The notes under the pieces are model-generated. The model was not told the DNA's origin. It did not search any database and saw only the letters and a program-made list of their open reading frames with translations. The position numbers were made by a program, and so were the translations under genes. Positions 1 to 5,774 of a DNA stretch of 7,181 nt are shown here, piece after piece. The number at the start of each line of letters is the position of its first letter. The first letter of the stretch is position 1. The stretch is from Sphingobacteriales bacterium (GTDB lineage: Bacteria > Bacteroidota > Bacteroidia > Sphingobacteriales > Sphingobacteriaceae). The DNA lies in the NCBI GenBank assembly GCA_947478655.1, contig CANJWU010000058.1:1-7181 (forward strand), in the 5' to 3' direction.

Positions 1-1513
1 ATCTTCTCTAGATCCATCTAATAAAGATAATTTAGCTACCGATTCGCTCATTGCCAATGCCAGATCGAATAAAGGTTTTGTGTTTTCGGGAGGGTTTCAA
101 TACGAAGTAGATCCAACATTTACTATGGGTATAGCTTTACTCGATGTTGGAAAAATAACTTGGAATGACAAAAGCATTCAATATAAATTAGATAAATCAA
201 TTCGCTTTTCAGGGATAGACATTGTAGCCGATAGCTTAGTGCAAGATTCCATTTTGAATAATTTAACTTCTTATGCAATTGATAGTTCTAAAGGGGCTTA
301 CACTACTTCATTGCCTGCAAGATTTGAGATTTCTGGAAATATGAAATGGGCAAACTGGCTTTATGCAACAGTTATTTATTCAAAACCTATTGCTTATGAT
401 TTTTTTGATATAACCTTAGTAACCGATATTCGATTGGCTAAAAGATTGAATATTATTACATCTGGTACTTTTAATTCGAATGGAAATAATGCCATAGGTG
501 CGCAATTACTTTTCCGTTCAAAAGTGTTTGAAATGTATATTGGTTCGGAGCGTGTTTTAAACTCGTTTCAATTATATAATCAACTAATTAAAGACCATAC
601 CAATAAACCTAGATTAGGTTTAGGTGCCGATATTAATTTTGGCATTGCCTTTGGATTTGGTAGGTGTCCAAAACCACCAGCTCCACCGGAGCCAATGGAT
701 TCCGACGGTGATGGTATTTTAGATGCACTTGATAATTGTCCATATGTAAGTGGACCTACAGAGAATAGGGGTTGTCCATTTGACGATGCCGATGCCGATG
801 GTATTTTAGATAAAGATGATGCTTGTCCGTCGATAAAAGGAATTCTTGCATTTAATGGATGTCCTGCTCCTGATGCCGATAAAGATGGTGTGCCAGATGC
901 CGAAGATTTATGTCCAAACGAAGCGGGTACTATATTAACAAAAGGATGTCCAGATGCCGATGGTGATGGTATTTACGATAGTAATGATTCGTGTAAATAT
1001 TTAGCGGGTCCAATCGATAACTTCGGTTGTCCATATTTAGACTATGATGGCGATGGCGTTTTGGATAAAGAGGATAAATGTCCGAATGTGGTTGGACCTA
1101 AGAGTAATAGCGGTTGTCCGCTTGCACCACAAGGGGTTGAATTATCCAAAGACGAGCGCATTGTGATGGCAAACTTCTTGAATGGTTTAAATTTTGAAGC
1201 CGAAAAAGCCGATTTAGATACGAACTCTTATGCAGCTTTAGGAAAACTAGTGGACATGCTGAATGCCAAACCAAGCTATAAAATTTCGATAAGTGTTTAT
1301 ACAGATGGCGGAAGAAAATGGGCTTTGAGTAAAAAATTAGCAGAAAGCAGATCGGAAGTCATTAAAAAATATTTAATGGATAATAACATTTCCATAGACA
1401 GAATTAAATTAAGTCCAGTTGGGGCAGAAAATTTTATTGCAGGAAATAAAACACCCGAAGACAGAGCTAAAAATAATCGGGTAGAAGCCTATATATACGA
1501 AGGTTTAGAATAA
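1..1513 (+). CDS. Outer-membrane beta-barrel protein with TSP3 repeats and C-terminal OmpA domain (5' truncated)
   Basis: The reading frame is open from base 2 with no stop before the left edge, so the true start lies upstream; the GTG at 80 is internal. 503 residues are visible. Residues 1 to about 225 look like the beta-rich domain of Bacteroidota DUF5723-type proteins (a segment around DVGKITW and alternating hydrophobic strands), probably a barrel in the outer membrane. A Pro-rich linker (PKPPAPPEP) leads into five thrombospondin type 3 repeats (about 233-373). An OmpA-like peptidoglycan-binding domain fills about 381-503. In that domain the TD Asp (visible residue 435) and the Arg 15 residues later (450) match the pair that binds diaminopimelate in the OmpA family, while the usual Asn eight residues after the Asp is Ser. 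Inferred role: a structural link from outer membrane to peptidoglycan, with a Ca-stabilised stalk. The OmpA/TSP3 call is firm; the DUF5723 assignment is from memory of the family and less certain. Confidence 0.88.
   Translation, partial: SSLDPSNKDNLATDSLIANARSNKGFVFSGGFQYEVDPTFTMGIALLDVGKITWNDKSIQYKLDKSIRFSGIDIVADSLVQDSILNNLTSYAIDSSKGAYTTSLPARFEISGNMKWANWLYATVIYSKPIAYDFFDITLVTDIRLAKRLNIITSGTFNSNGNNAIGAQLLFRSKVFEMYIGSERVLNSFQLYNQLIKDHTNKPRLGLGADINFGIAFGFGRCPKPPAPPEPMDSDGDGILDALDNCPYVSGPTENRGCPFDDADADGILDKDDACPSIKGILAFNGCPAPDADKDGVPDAEDLCPNEAGTILTKGCPDADGDGIYDSNDSCKYLAGPIDNFGCPYLDYDGDGVLDKEDKCPNVVGPKSNSGCPLAPQGVELSKDERIVMANFLNGLNFEAEKADLDTNSYAALGKLVDMLNAKPSYKISISVYTDGGRKWALSKKLAESRSEVIKKYLMDNNISIDRIKLSPVGAENFIAGNKTPEDRAKNNRVEAYIYEGLE
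698..1120 (+). repeat. Five tandem thrombospondin type 3 (calcium-binding) repeats within the OmpA-family gene
   Basis: Five copies of a 27-29 residue unit, DxDxDGxxDxxDxCP...G...GCP, lie head to tail. The Asp-rich DxDxDG loops are typical Ca-binding elements, and each unit carries two Cys that probably form disulfides. The fourth copy has CK in place of CP. Repetition is clear in the protein but degenerate in the DNA (about 81-87 bases per unit), suggesting old duplications kept by selection on the protein. Such arrays commonly form a stiff spacer between the outer-membrane domain and the OmpA domain. Confidence 0.9.
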
Positions 1514-1550
1514 ATAAAAAAGGCGCTATAAAGCGCCTTTTTTATTTATT
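1509..1550. terminator. Bidirectional intrinsic terminator shared by two convergent transcription units
   Basis: Two 19-base arms (1509-1527 and 1532-1550) are perfect inverted repeats around the four-base loop ATAA. The core stem is GGCGCT/AGCGCC, flanked by A6 on the left and T6 on the right. The hairpin therefore presents a GC stem followed by a T tract to polymerase from either strand. It lies between the convergent OmpA-family gene and tsaB, and both TAA stop codons (1511-1513 on plus, 1544-1542 on minus) fall inside the arms. Confidence 0.93.
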
Positions 1551-2225
1551 AAATAGAAATTCTTTTAAATAAAAAGGTTCGAAATAGGCCACATCTTCCA
1601 CTCTATATTGTTCGAATTTTGCATGAGCCGCTGCAATGCTTGCACTTGCACTAGGGTAGAGCTTGTCGATAAAAAAACTATGTGGATCTTTTGCAAAAAT
1701 AGGTTTACATTTTTCGGCACCATCTCCAAAAAAATAAATGGGCTGACTTGCTCTATATTCGGCAAAACTATTTTCATCAATTATACTCGCATTCACCGCA
1801 GTGATCAAATTTAAATCTTGATCGTATAAACAGGTATACACTTCCATGCGCCTAGCATCTAACATAGGGCAGAGTAAAAATTTTTCGTTTGTATTTGCTG
1901 TAATTTTACTGATCGCCATATTTGCTAAACTTCCTAGCGTGTCTGTGGCAATTAAAGGAATGTTTAAGGCATAGCAAAGCCCTTTAGCAGTAGATACGCC
2001 AATTCGCAAGCCAGTATAAGAACCAGGCCCTTTGCTAACGGCTACGGCTTTTAAATCGCTTGGTTTGAAATTATTTTTTGCTAATAGGTTTTCAATAAAA
2101 ACAGTTAATGCCGAACCATGAATATTGGCTTCGTTTTTTTCTATGCAGTCAATTAAGCCATTTTCATTAGATAGCGCCACCGAACAATTTTGTCCAGCTG
2201 TTTCGATATGTAAAAGCAATTGCAT
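1542..2225 (-). CDS. tsaB: tRNA threonylcarbamoyladenosine biosynthesis protein TsaB (YeaZ family)
   Basis: The 227-residue product has the normal length and N-terminal fold signature of TsaB: a start with LLHIETAGQNCSVAL, the diagnostic GPGSYTGLRIGVSTAKGL segment at 67-84, a DARRMEVY motif at 123-130 and EPFYLKEF near the C-terminus. TsaB is an inactive ASKHA-fold paralogue of TsaD. In the family it scaffolds TsaD and TsaE for transfer of threonylcarbamoyl from TC-AMP to A37 of ANN-decoding tRNAs (t6A) in the cytoplasm. The ATG overlaps the stop of the preceding permease gene by one base (TAATG), which suggests translational coupling. It is the last gene of the operon, and its stop codon lies inside the terminator hairpin. 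tsaD and tsaE are not in the window. Confidence 0.95.
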   Translation of the reverse strand: MQLLLHIETAGQNCSVALSNENGLIDCIEKNEANIHGSALTVFIENLLAKNNFKPSDLKAVAVSKGPGSYTGLRIGVSTAKGLCYALNIPLIATDTLGSLANMAISKITANTNEKFLLCPMLDARRMEVYTCLYDQDLNLITAVNASIIDENSFAEYRASQPIYFFGDGAEKCKPIFAKDPHSFFIDKLYPSASASIAAAHAKFEQYRVEDVAYFEPFYLKEFLFNK

Positions 2226-3040
2226 TATATTATTTCAATAATCATTTTTAAAATAACCAATAGTAAAAAACCCGCAAATAGCAATCTTAATTTGCTAGGG
2301 CTGAGTTTGGCGGCTAATTGTACGCCAAATGGCGAAACTAGCAAACTTCCCGCCGCAACGGGTAATGCCAAACTATAAACGATTAATCCATAATGGGCTG
2401 CGGTTATTTGTATGTTTACTTTTGAAAATAGCATGGCATAGGCACTCGTAAAAAAGGCCATAATACTAATCACACCTAACGAAATAGCGGTCGCTTTTTT
2501 AATGGGAATTTTCATGATATCGGTAAGAATGGGTACAATGAGTACACCACCGCCAACACCCGAAAAGGCGGCAATTGTTCCCGAAAATAGGCCTGTTAAA
2601 AGAAATCCTTTGGTGCTCGATTTTTCCTTGAGCAATACTTGGTCTGCCTTTTTATTTTTCAATATTCTAAAGGCAATAAATAAGAGTAATAAGATAAAAA
2701 AGATGGTAAATTTTTCTTTGGTATACCAATTGCCATTAATAATTAAATGACTAAAAAAAATACTGGCAATAGATGCTGCCGAACCAATAATTAAAAATTG
2801 CTTAGGGTGGAAATTTTTATTTTTATAATGTTTGTAGCTACCGCTTATGCCTGCAAAGAATATAGCAAACATAGAGTTGGCTACAATTGCTGGAACAATT
2901 AAATGACTTGGAATACCGGTTAAGGGTAAATAATGGCTAAATAACAATACATAAATTATGCCACCGCCAATGCCCAACATGCCGGCTAGTAAGCCGCCTA
3001 TGCCTCCTAGAATTAAAAGTGTAATGATTTCCATTGTCAT
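2225..3040 (-). CDS. TauE/SafE (TSUP) family permease
   Basis: A 271-residue, strongly hydrophobic integral membrane protein with about eight predicted membrane segments. It has the two-fold repeat typical of the TauE/SafE family: a glycine-rich GGLLAGMLGIGGGII at about 15-29 and its second-half counterpart SGTIAAFSGVGGGVLIVP at about 153-170, separated by a charged cytoplasmic loop (around 127-145, KNKKADQ). Family members move sulfite, sulfoacetate, other organosulfur anions or unrelated small anions across the inner membrane. No residue or neighbour here identifies the substrate, as there are no sulfur-metabolism genes nearby. The ATG lies three bases after the peptidase stop; a second ATG (3034, giving MEIITLL) is an equally possible start. 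The stop overlaps the tsaB start by one base, so it is almost certainly cotranscribed with tsaB. Confidence 0.9.
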   Translation of the reverse strand: MTMEIITLLILGGIGGLLAGMLGIGGGIIYVLLFSHYLPLTGIPSHLIVPAIVANSMFAIFFAGISGSYKHYKNKNFHPKQFLIIGSAASIASIFFSHLIINGNWYTKEKFTIFFILLLLFIAFRILKNKKADQVLLKEKSSTKGFLLTGLFSGTIAAFSGVGGGVLIVPILTDIMKIPIKKATAISLGVISIMAFFTSAYAMLFSKVNIQITAAHYGLIVYSLALPVAAGSLLVSPFGVQLAAKLSPSKLRLLFAGFLLLVILKMIIEII

Positions 3041-3043
3041 AAA

Positions 3044-4690
3044 TTAATTCTTTAAAGTATTTAGATAGGTTTGCTTGTCTAGTAAAATATTGATGGCTTT
3101 AATTACTTCCGGATCTGTAGCTAATTGTTGTTGTGTTCTGCCTTTCTGGAAATAATACCTGCTGGCAATTTCTTCTTCAATTAAAGTGGTAATTTCTTGT
3201 TGATATCTTTTTAAATCTGCCGTTTTATCGTGGCTTAATTTTATTTTTAATTTTTGATAATCATCTGCAACCGCATCAAAATAATTTTCTTTGGTTGCTG
3301 CTTTTTTATATTCTTCTAAGAGTTTTTCGCTGCTAGTACTGTAATCAAAATCTTTGTCTTTTATAAAGTTTTCGAAAGCAAGGTAATCTTCGTTTGAAAG
3401 ATGAAATTCTCCAGAAGGCTTAATATTAGCGTGTTTGCTCGTATAATCGGTTGCAAAATCAAATAGCAGATGTTTGCTTATGAGGCTATTGGTAATATTA
3501 CTATAACTATTAACTGGCATCGAAAAATCTGGAGCAACGCCACCGCCATCAAATACTTTTCGGCCCGATTTTGTTTTATATGCTTTAATTAATGAATCTG
3601 GAATTTTACCTACGCTGCCGTCTTCGTTTCGATGGGTATAATCTAAAGCCTGAATACACCTACCACTTGGGATATAATATTTTGCAGTGGTAATTTTTAA
3701 TTGGGAATTATAAGTTAATGGGCGAGTGGTTTGTACCAAGCCTTTTCCAAAGGTGCGTTGACCTACAATAACCCCTCTATCTAGGTCTTGCATAACGCCC
3801 GAAACAATTTCGGAGGCAGAAGCAGAACTACTATTAATTAACACAGCTAAAGGAATGGTTGGATCGATGGCATCATTGATGGTGAAATATTTTTTTTCAC
3901 CTTCTTTGGCTTTGCCTTTGGTATTCACTACCAATTCTCCTTTGGGTACAAATATATTTGCGATGCTTACGGCTTCGTGTAAAAGTCCACCTGGGTTTCC
4001 TCTTACATCTAATATAACACCTTTGAGTCCTGTATTTTGTTTTAAAGCTAGCAGCGCATTTTTTACTTCTTTGCTGGCATCTTGTGTAAAGCCTTTTAAT
4101 TGAATGTAGCCAATACTTGGGCTAATCATGCCATAAAATGGCACATTATCTATTTGTATTTCTTCTCTCGCTAAAGTAATGCTGCGCGATTGTGATTCGC
4201 TAGGTCTCTTGAATAAAACTTTTATTGTACTACCTGCTTGGCCTTTTAAAAACTTGCTTACCTCGCCGGTATTTTTTCCTTTAACAGATTTACCATCAAT
4301 TTCCATTAAAATATCACCGGCTCTTAAACCTGCTTTTTGTGCAGCAAATCCTTCGTACACTTCTTTAATTTCTACATAGTTGTTTCTGGTAAAAATGCTA
4401 GCGCCTACGCCTCCATATTGTCCGGTCGTCATGAATCTATAATCTTCAATTTCGGATTCAGAAATATAATTAGTGTAAGGATCTAAAGACGCTACCATTG
4501 CTTCAATGCCTGTTCTCATGAGCTTTGCGGCATCGATATCATCTACATAATACATATTCAATTCTCTATATGCAGTGGTCATGATATCTAAGTTTTTAGA
4601 AATCTCAAAATAATTATCGACAAAGGCCAAAGAAAAAATAGCACTGAGCGAAATACAAAGGATGATAATTTTCTTTTTGATTTTTAACAT
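3044..4690 (-). CDS. S41 family C-terminal processing peptidase (CtpA/Prc type) with PDZ domain
   Basis: 548 residues from the chosen ATG. Order of domains: an N-terminal membrane anchor or signal segment (KIKKKIIILCISLSAIFSLAF, 3-23), a helical region (about 30-85), a PDZ domain (about 91-165, GGVGASIF to GLRAGDILMEIDG) and the S41 protease core (about 190-390). The catalytic Ser/Lys dyad is visible as S291 in SASEI and K316 in RTFGKG, with the family's 25-residue spacing, so the enzyme should be active. A Lys/Glu-rich helical tail follows (about 415-548). Such enzymes cleave C-terminal tails of envelope proteins in the periplasm; the substrate is unknown. I chose the ATG at 4690 because the frame opens at 4738 only by running 43 bases into yidD, with residues unlike a signal (MGWTWARS), whereas 4690 lies five bases after the yidD stop and immediately precedes the signal segment. 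Confidence 0.93.
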   Translation of the reverse strand: MLKIKKKIIILCISLSAIFSLAFVDNYFEISKNLDIMTTAYRELNMYYVDDIDAAKLMRTGIEAMVASLDPYTNYISESEIEDYRFMTTGQYGGVGASIFTRNNYVEIKEVYEGFAAQKAGLRAGDILMEIDGKSVKGKNTGEVSKFLKGQAGSTIKVLFKRPSESQSRSITLAREEIQIDNVPFYGMISPSIGYIQLKGFTQDASKEVKNALLALKQNTGLKGVILDVRGNPGGLLHEAVSIANIFVPKGELVVNTKGKAKEGEKKYFTINDAIDPTIPLAVLINSSSASASEIVSGVMQDLDRGVIVGQRTFGKGLVQTTRPLTYNSQLKITTAKYYIPSGRCIQALDYTHRNEDGSVGKIPDSLIKAYKTKSGRKVFDGGGVAPDFSMPVNSYSNITNSLISKHLLFDFATDYTSKHANIKPSGEFHLSNEDYLAFENFIKDKDFDYSTSSEKLLEEYKKAATKENYFDAVADDYQKLKIKLSHDKTADLKRYQQEITTLIEEEIASRYYFQKGRTQQQLATDPEVIKAINILLDKQTYLNTLKN

Positions 4691-4695
4691 AGCAT

Positions 4696-4917
4696 TTATT
4701 TTAATGGATCGTGCCCATGTCCACCCCATGGATGACAACTGGCAATTCTTTTTAAAGCTAAACGAGTGCCTTTAAAGGCGCCATATTTTCTTACTGCTTG
4801 TATGCCGTATTCCGAACAAGTTGGCGTGTAACGGCAAGCATTGGGTAAAATAGGGGAGATCAGTATTTGGTATAATCTAAAAAAACCAAGCACTAAACTA
4901 CTCAGCAACTTTAACAT
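4696..4917 (-). CDS. yidD: Membrane protein insertion efficiency factor YidD
   Basis: The 73-residue protein is nearly all conserved family sequence: an amphipathic or hydrophobic N-terminus ([14 protein letters not shown]), [19 protein letters not shown] with C28 and C34, the [17 protein letters not shown] block with C61, and the closing GHDP. Family knowledge: YidD is a small inner-membrane-associated protein that helps YidC and Sec insert membrane proteins. It overlaps the end of rnpA by 20 bases, and the S41 peptidase gene starts five bases downstream, so it is embedded in the operon. In many bacteria yidC follows directly, but here it does not. Length and ends match typical YidD, and the call is secure. 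Confidence 0.96.
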   Translation of the reverse strand: MLKLLSSLVLGFFRLYQILISPILPNACRYTPTCSEYGIQAVRKYGAFKGTRLALKRIASCHPWGGHGHDPLK

Positions 4918-5299
4918 ATTCTTTAATGAATTTATTTAAACATAAATTTAACTTTTTTTCCATATCTACCGCAGTAAAAAGCTCGTTACTTACATAAATA
5001 AGAATAAAAGAAAGTTTAATATGTTGTTGGCTTAAAAAAGGGTAGAATAATTCGCCTTTGTTTTTGCGATAAGCCTCTCGAATGTGTCTTTTGATTTTAT
5101 TGCGATCGACTGCTCTTTTGAATCTTTTTTTGGGAACCGAAATGGCTATTTCTGCAGGATAAGGAGCATCTGCAAGTGTTTGGCTGGTCCAAACAAATCG
5201 AAATGGGTATAAAATAAAAGAAGAACTGTTGTTGAAAAGCAATTCAATTTGCTTTTGACTACACAACCGTTCTTCTTTTGTAAAAGTATATTTTTTCAT
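4898..5299 (-). CDS. rnpA: Ribonuclease P protein component
   Basis: 133 residues from the ATG at 5299. The RNR motif that defines the family is clear: [20 protein letters not shown] at about 54-73, continuing into REAYR (78). The start [21 protein letters not shown] is the usual N-terminal helix that begins the fold. RnpA binds the catalytic RNase P RNA and helps recognise the 5' leader of precursor tRNAs. A GTG at 5311 would add four residues (MHYQ); I prefer the ATG because [11 protein letters not shown] is the typical family beginning. It lies 78 bases downstream of rpmH with no convincing terminator between, and it overlaps yidD by 20 bases. The C-terminal half (about 85-133) is less conserved, as is normal for the family. 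Confidence 0.95.
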   Translation of the reverse strand: MKKYTFTKEERLCSQKQIELLFNNSSSFILYPFRFVWTSQTLADAPYPAEIAISVPKKRFKRAVDRNKIKRHIREAYRKNKGELFYPFLSQQHIKLSFILIYVSNELFTAVDMEKKLNLCLNKFIKEYVKVAE

Positions 5300-5377
5300 T
5301 TGGTAATGCACGATAGGGGTTTAATAATCGAATGAATCGATGTTAAGCGCCACAATCTTGCTGCTCACCGAAATTTA

Positions 5378-5536
5378 CTATCTCTTATGCTTTCCTTCGT
5401 CAGAAACTGTTAATCTTTTTCTTCCTTTAGCTCTTCTTGAAGCTAAAACTCTACGTCCGTTTGCAGAAGACATTCTTTCTCTGAAACCGTGTTTGTTTCT
5501 TCTTTTTCTTTGTGATGGTTGGAATGTACGTTTCAT
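5378..5536 (-). CDS. rpmH: 50S ribosomal protein L34
   Basis: A 52-codon reading frame on the minus strand starts at ATG (5536) and ends at TAG (5378). Its product is very basic and carries the standard L34 sequence: [20 protein letters not shown] followed by [20 protein letters not shown] and a short tail, [12 protein letters not shown], extending past the E. coli-like end. L34 is a small rRNA-binding protein of the large ribosomal subunit. The A-rich leader just before the ATG (ATACAAAGAA) fits Bacteroidota initiation, which relies little on Shine-Dalgarno pairing. rpmH next to rnpA is one of the most conserved gene pairs in bacteria. The plus-strand frame over the same bases is a shadow. 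Confidence 0.96.
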   Translation of the reverse strand: MKRTFQPSQRKRRNKHGFRERMSSANGRRVLASRRAKGRKRLTVSDEGKHKR

Positions 5537-5621
5537 TTCTTTGTATTTTATCTAATTTTTGATGTTAAACTTGTGGCCTTTTGCTAATAATATGCTGCTA
5601 GCCTTATGTAAAACAAGGATG

Positions 5622-5652
5622 CAAATATAGCTAAGCTTTTTTGGTTAAGCAA
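5622..5652 (-). promoter_or_regulatory. Predicted Bacteroidota-type primary sigma promoter for the rpmH operon
   Basis: On the minus strand TATATTTG (5629-5622) matches the Bacteroidota -7 consensus TAnnTTTG exactly. TTG (5652-5650) sits 20 bases upstream as the -33 element, within the expected spacing. Transcription would start near 5615-5618, leaving a leader of about 80 bases before the rpmH ATG. It is the only good match I found upstream of rpmH; no experimental support is available here. Confidence 0.68.
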
Positions 5653-5692
5653 TTTTATTTTGCATTTAAAATAGAATAAATGCGTTTGGTCA

Positions 5693-5758
5693 TTTTTGCA
5701 ATTTTTGACCAATTTTGACCTGTTTTTGAGTAAAAATTGGCATTTTCTGCTCATTTTT
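5693..5758. promoter_or_regulatory. Helically phased A-tracts, probable intrinsically curved DNA upstream of the rpmH promoter
   Basis: Seven A/T tracts of 4-7 bases occur at 5693-5697, 5700-5706, 5711-5716, 5723-5727, 5732-5738, 5743-5746 and 5754-5758. Their centres are about 8.5-11.5 bases apart, averaging close to one helical turn. Phased A-tracts are known to bend DNA. The block lies about 40-105 bases upstream of the predicted -33 element, where curvature or UP-like A-tracts can stimulate transcription. The phasing is directly visible; a regulatory role is inference. Confidence 0.5.
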
Positions 5759-5774
5759 GCTCAAAATATTCAAT

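Larger units (their letters stand above)
5537..5774. other. asnS-rpmH intergenic region: promoter, leader and phased A-tracts
   Basis: This 238-base gap contains no coding frame I can support. From right to left it holds the asnS 3' flank, a run of evenly spaced A/T tracts (5693-5758), a 7-bp inverted repeat (GCATTTA 5662-5668 with TAAATGC 5677-5683), the rpmH promoter (5622-5652) and an untranslated leader of about 80 bases before rpmH. I see no GC-rich hairpin with a T tract that would clearly terminate asnS, so some read-through into rpmH is possible. Confidence 0.7.

Noticed and set aside
698..1120. Tandem repeats considered as a CRISPR array or DNA satellite
   Set aside because: The units are in frame, differ in DNA sequence and translate to TSP3 Ca-binding motifs; there are no identical repeats separated by unique spacers.
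3855..4103. 82-codon plus-strand frame opposite the S41 peptidase
   Set aside because: It is antisense to the catalytic region of the peptidase, where the Ser/Lys dyad shows which strand is coding.
5300..5377. Possible terminator or internal promoter between rpmH and rnpA
   Set aside because: Only a weak 5-bp hairpin (ATCGA 5327-5331 with TCGAT 5337-5341) is present, with no T tract after it on the minus strand, and no TAnnTTTG element was found; continued transcription is more likely.
5340..5555. 71-codon plus-strand frame over the rpmH region
   Set aside because: It is antisense to rpmH, whose L34 product is unmistakable; the plus-strand translation is unrelated low-complexity Leu/Phe sequence.
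5662..5683. 7-bp inverted repeat considered as the asnS terminator
   Set aside because: The stem is AT-rich and is not followed by a run of T on the minus strand, so it does not meet the pattern of an intrinsic terminator for asnS.
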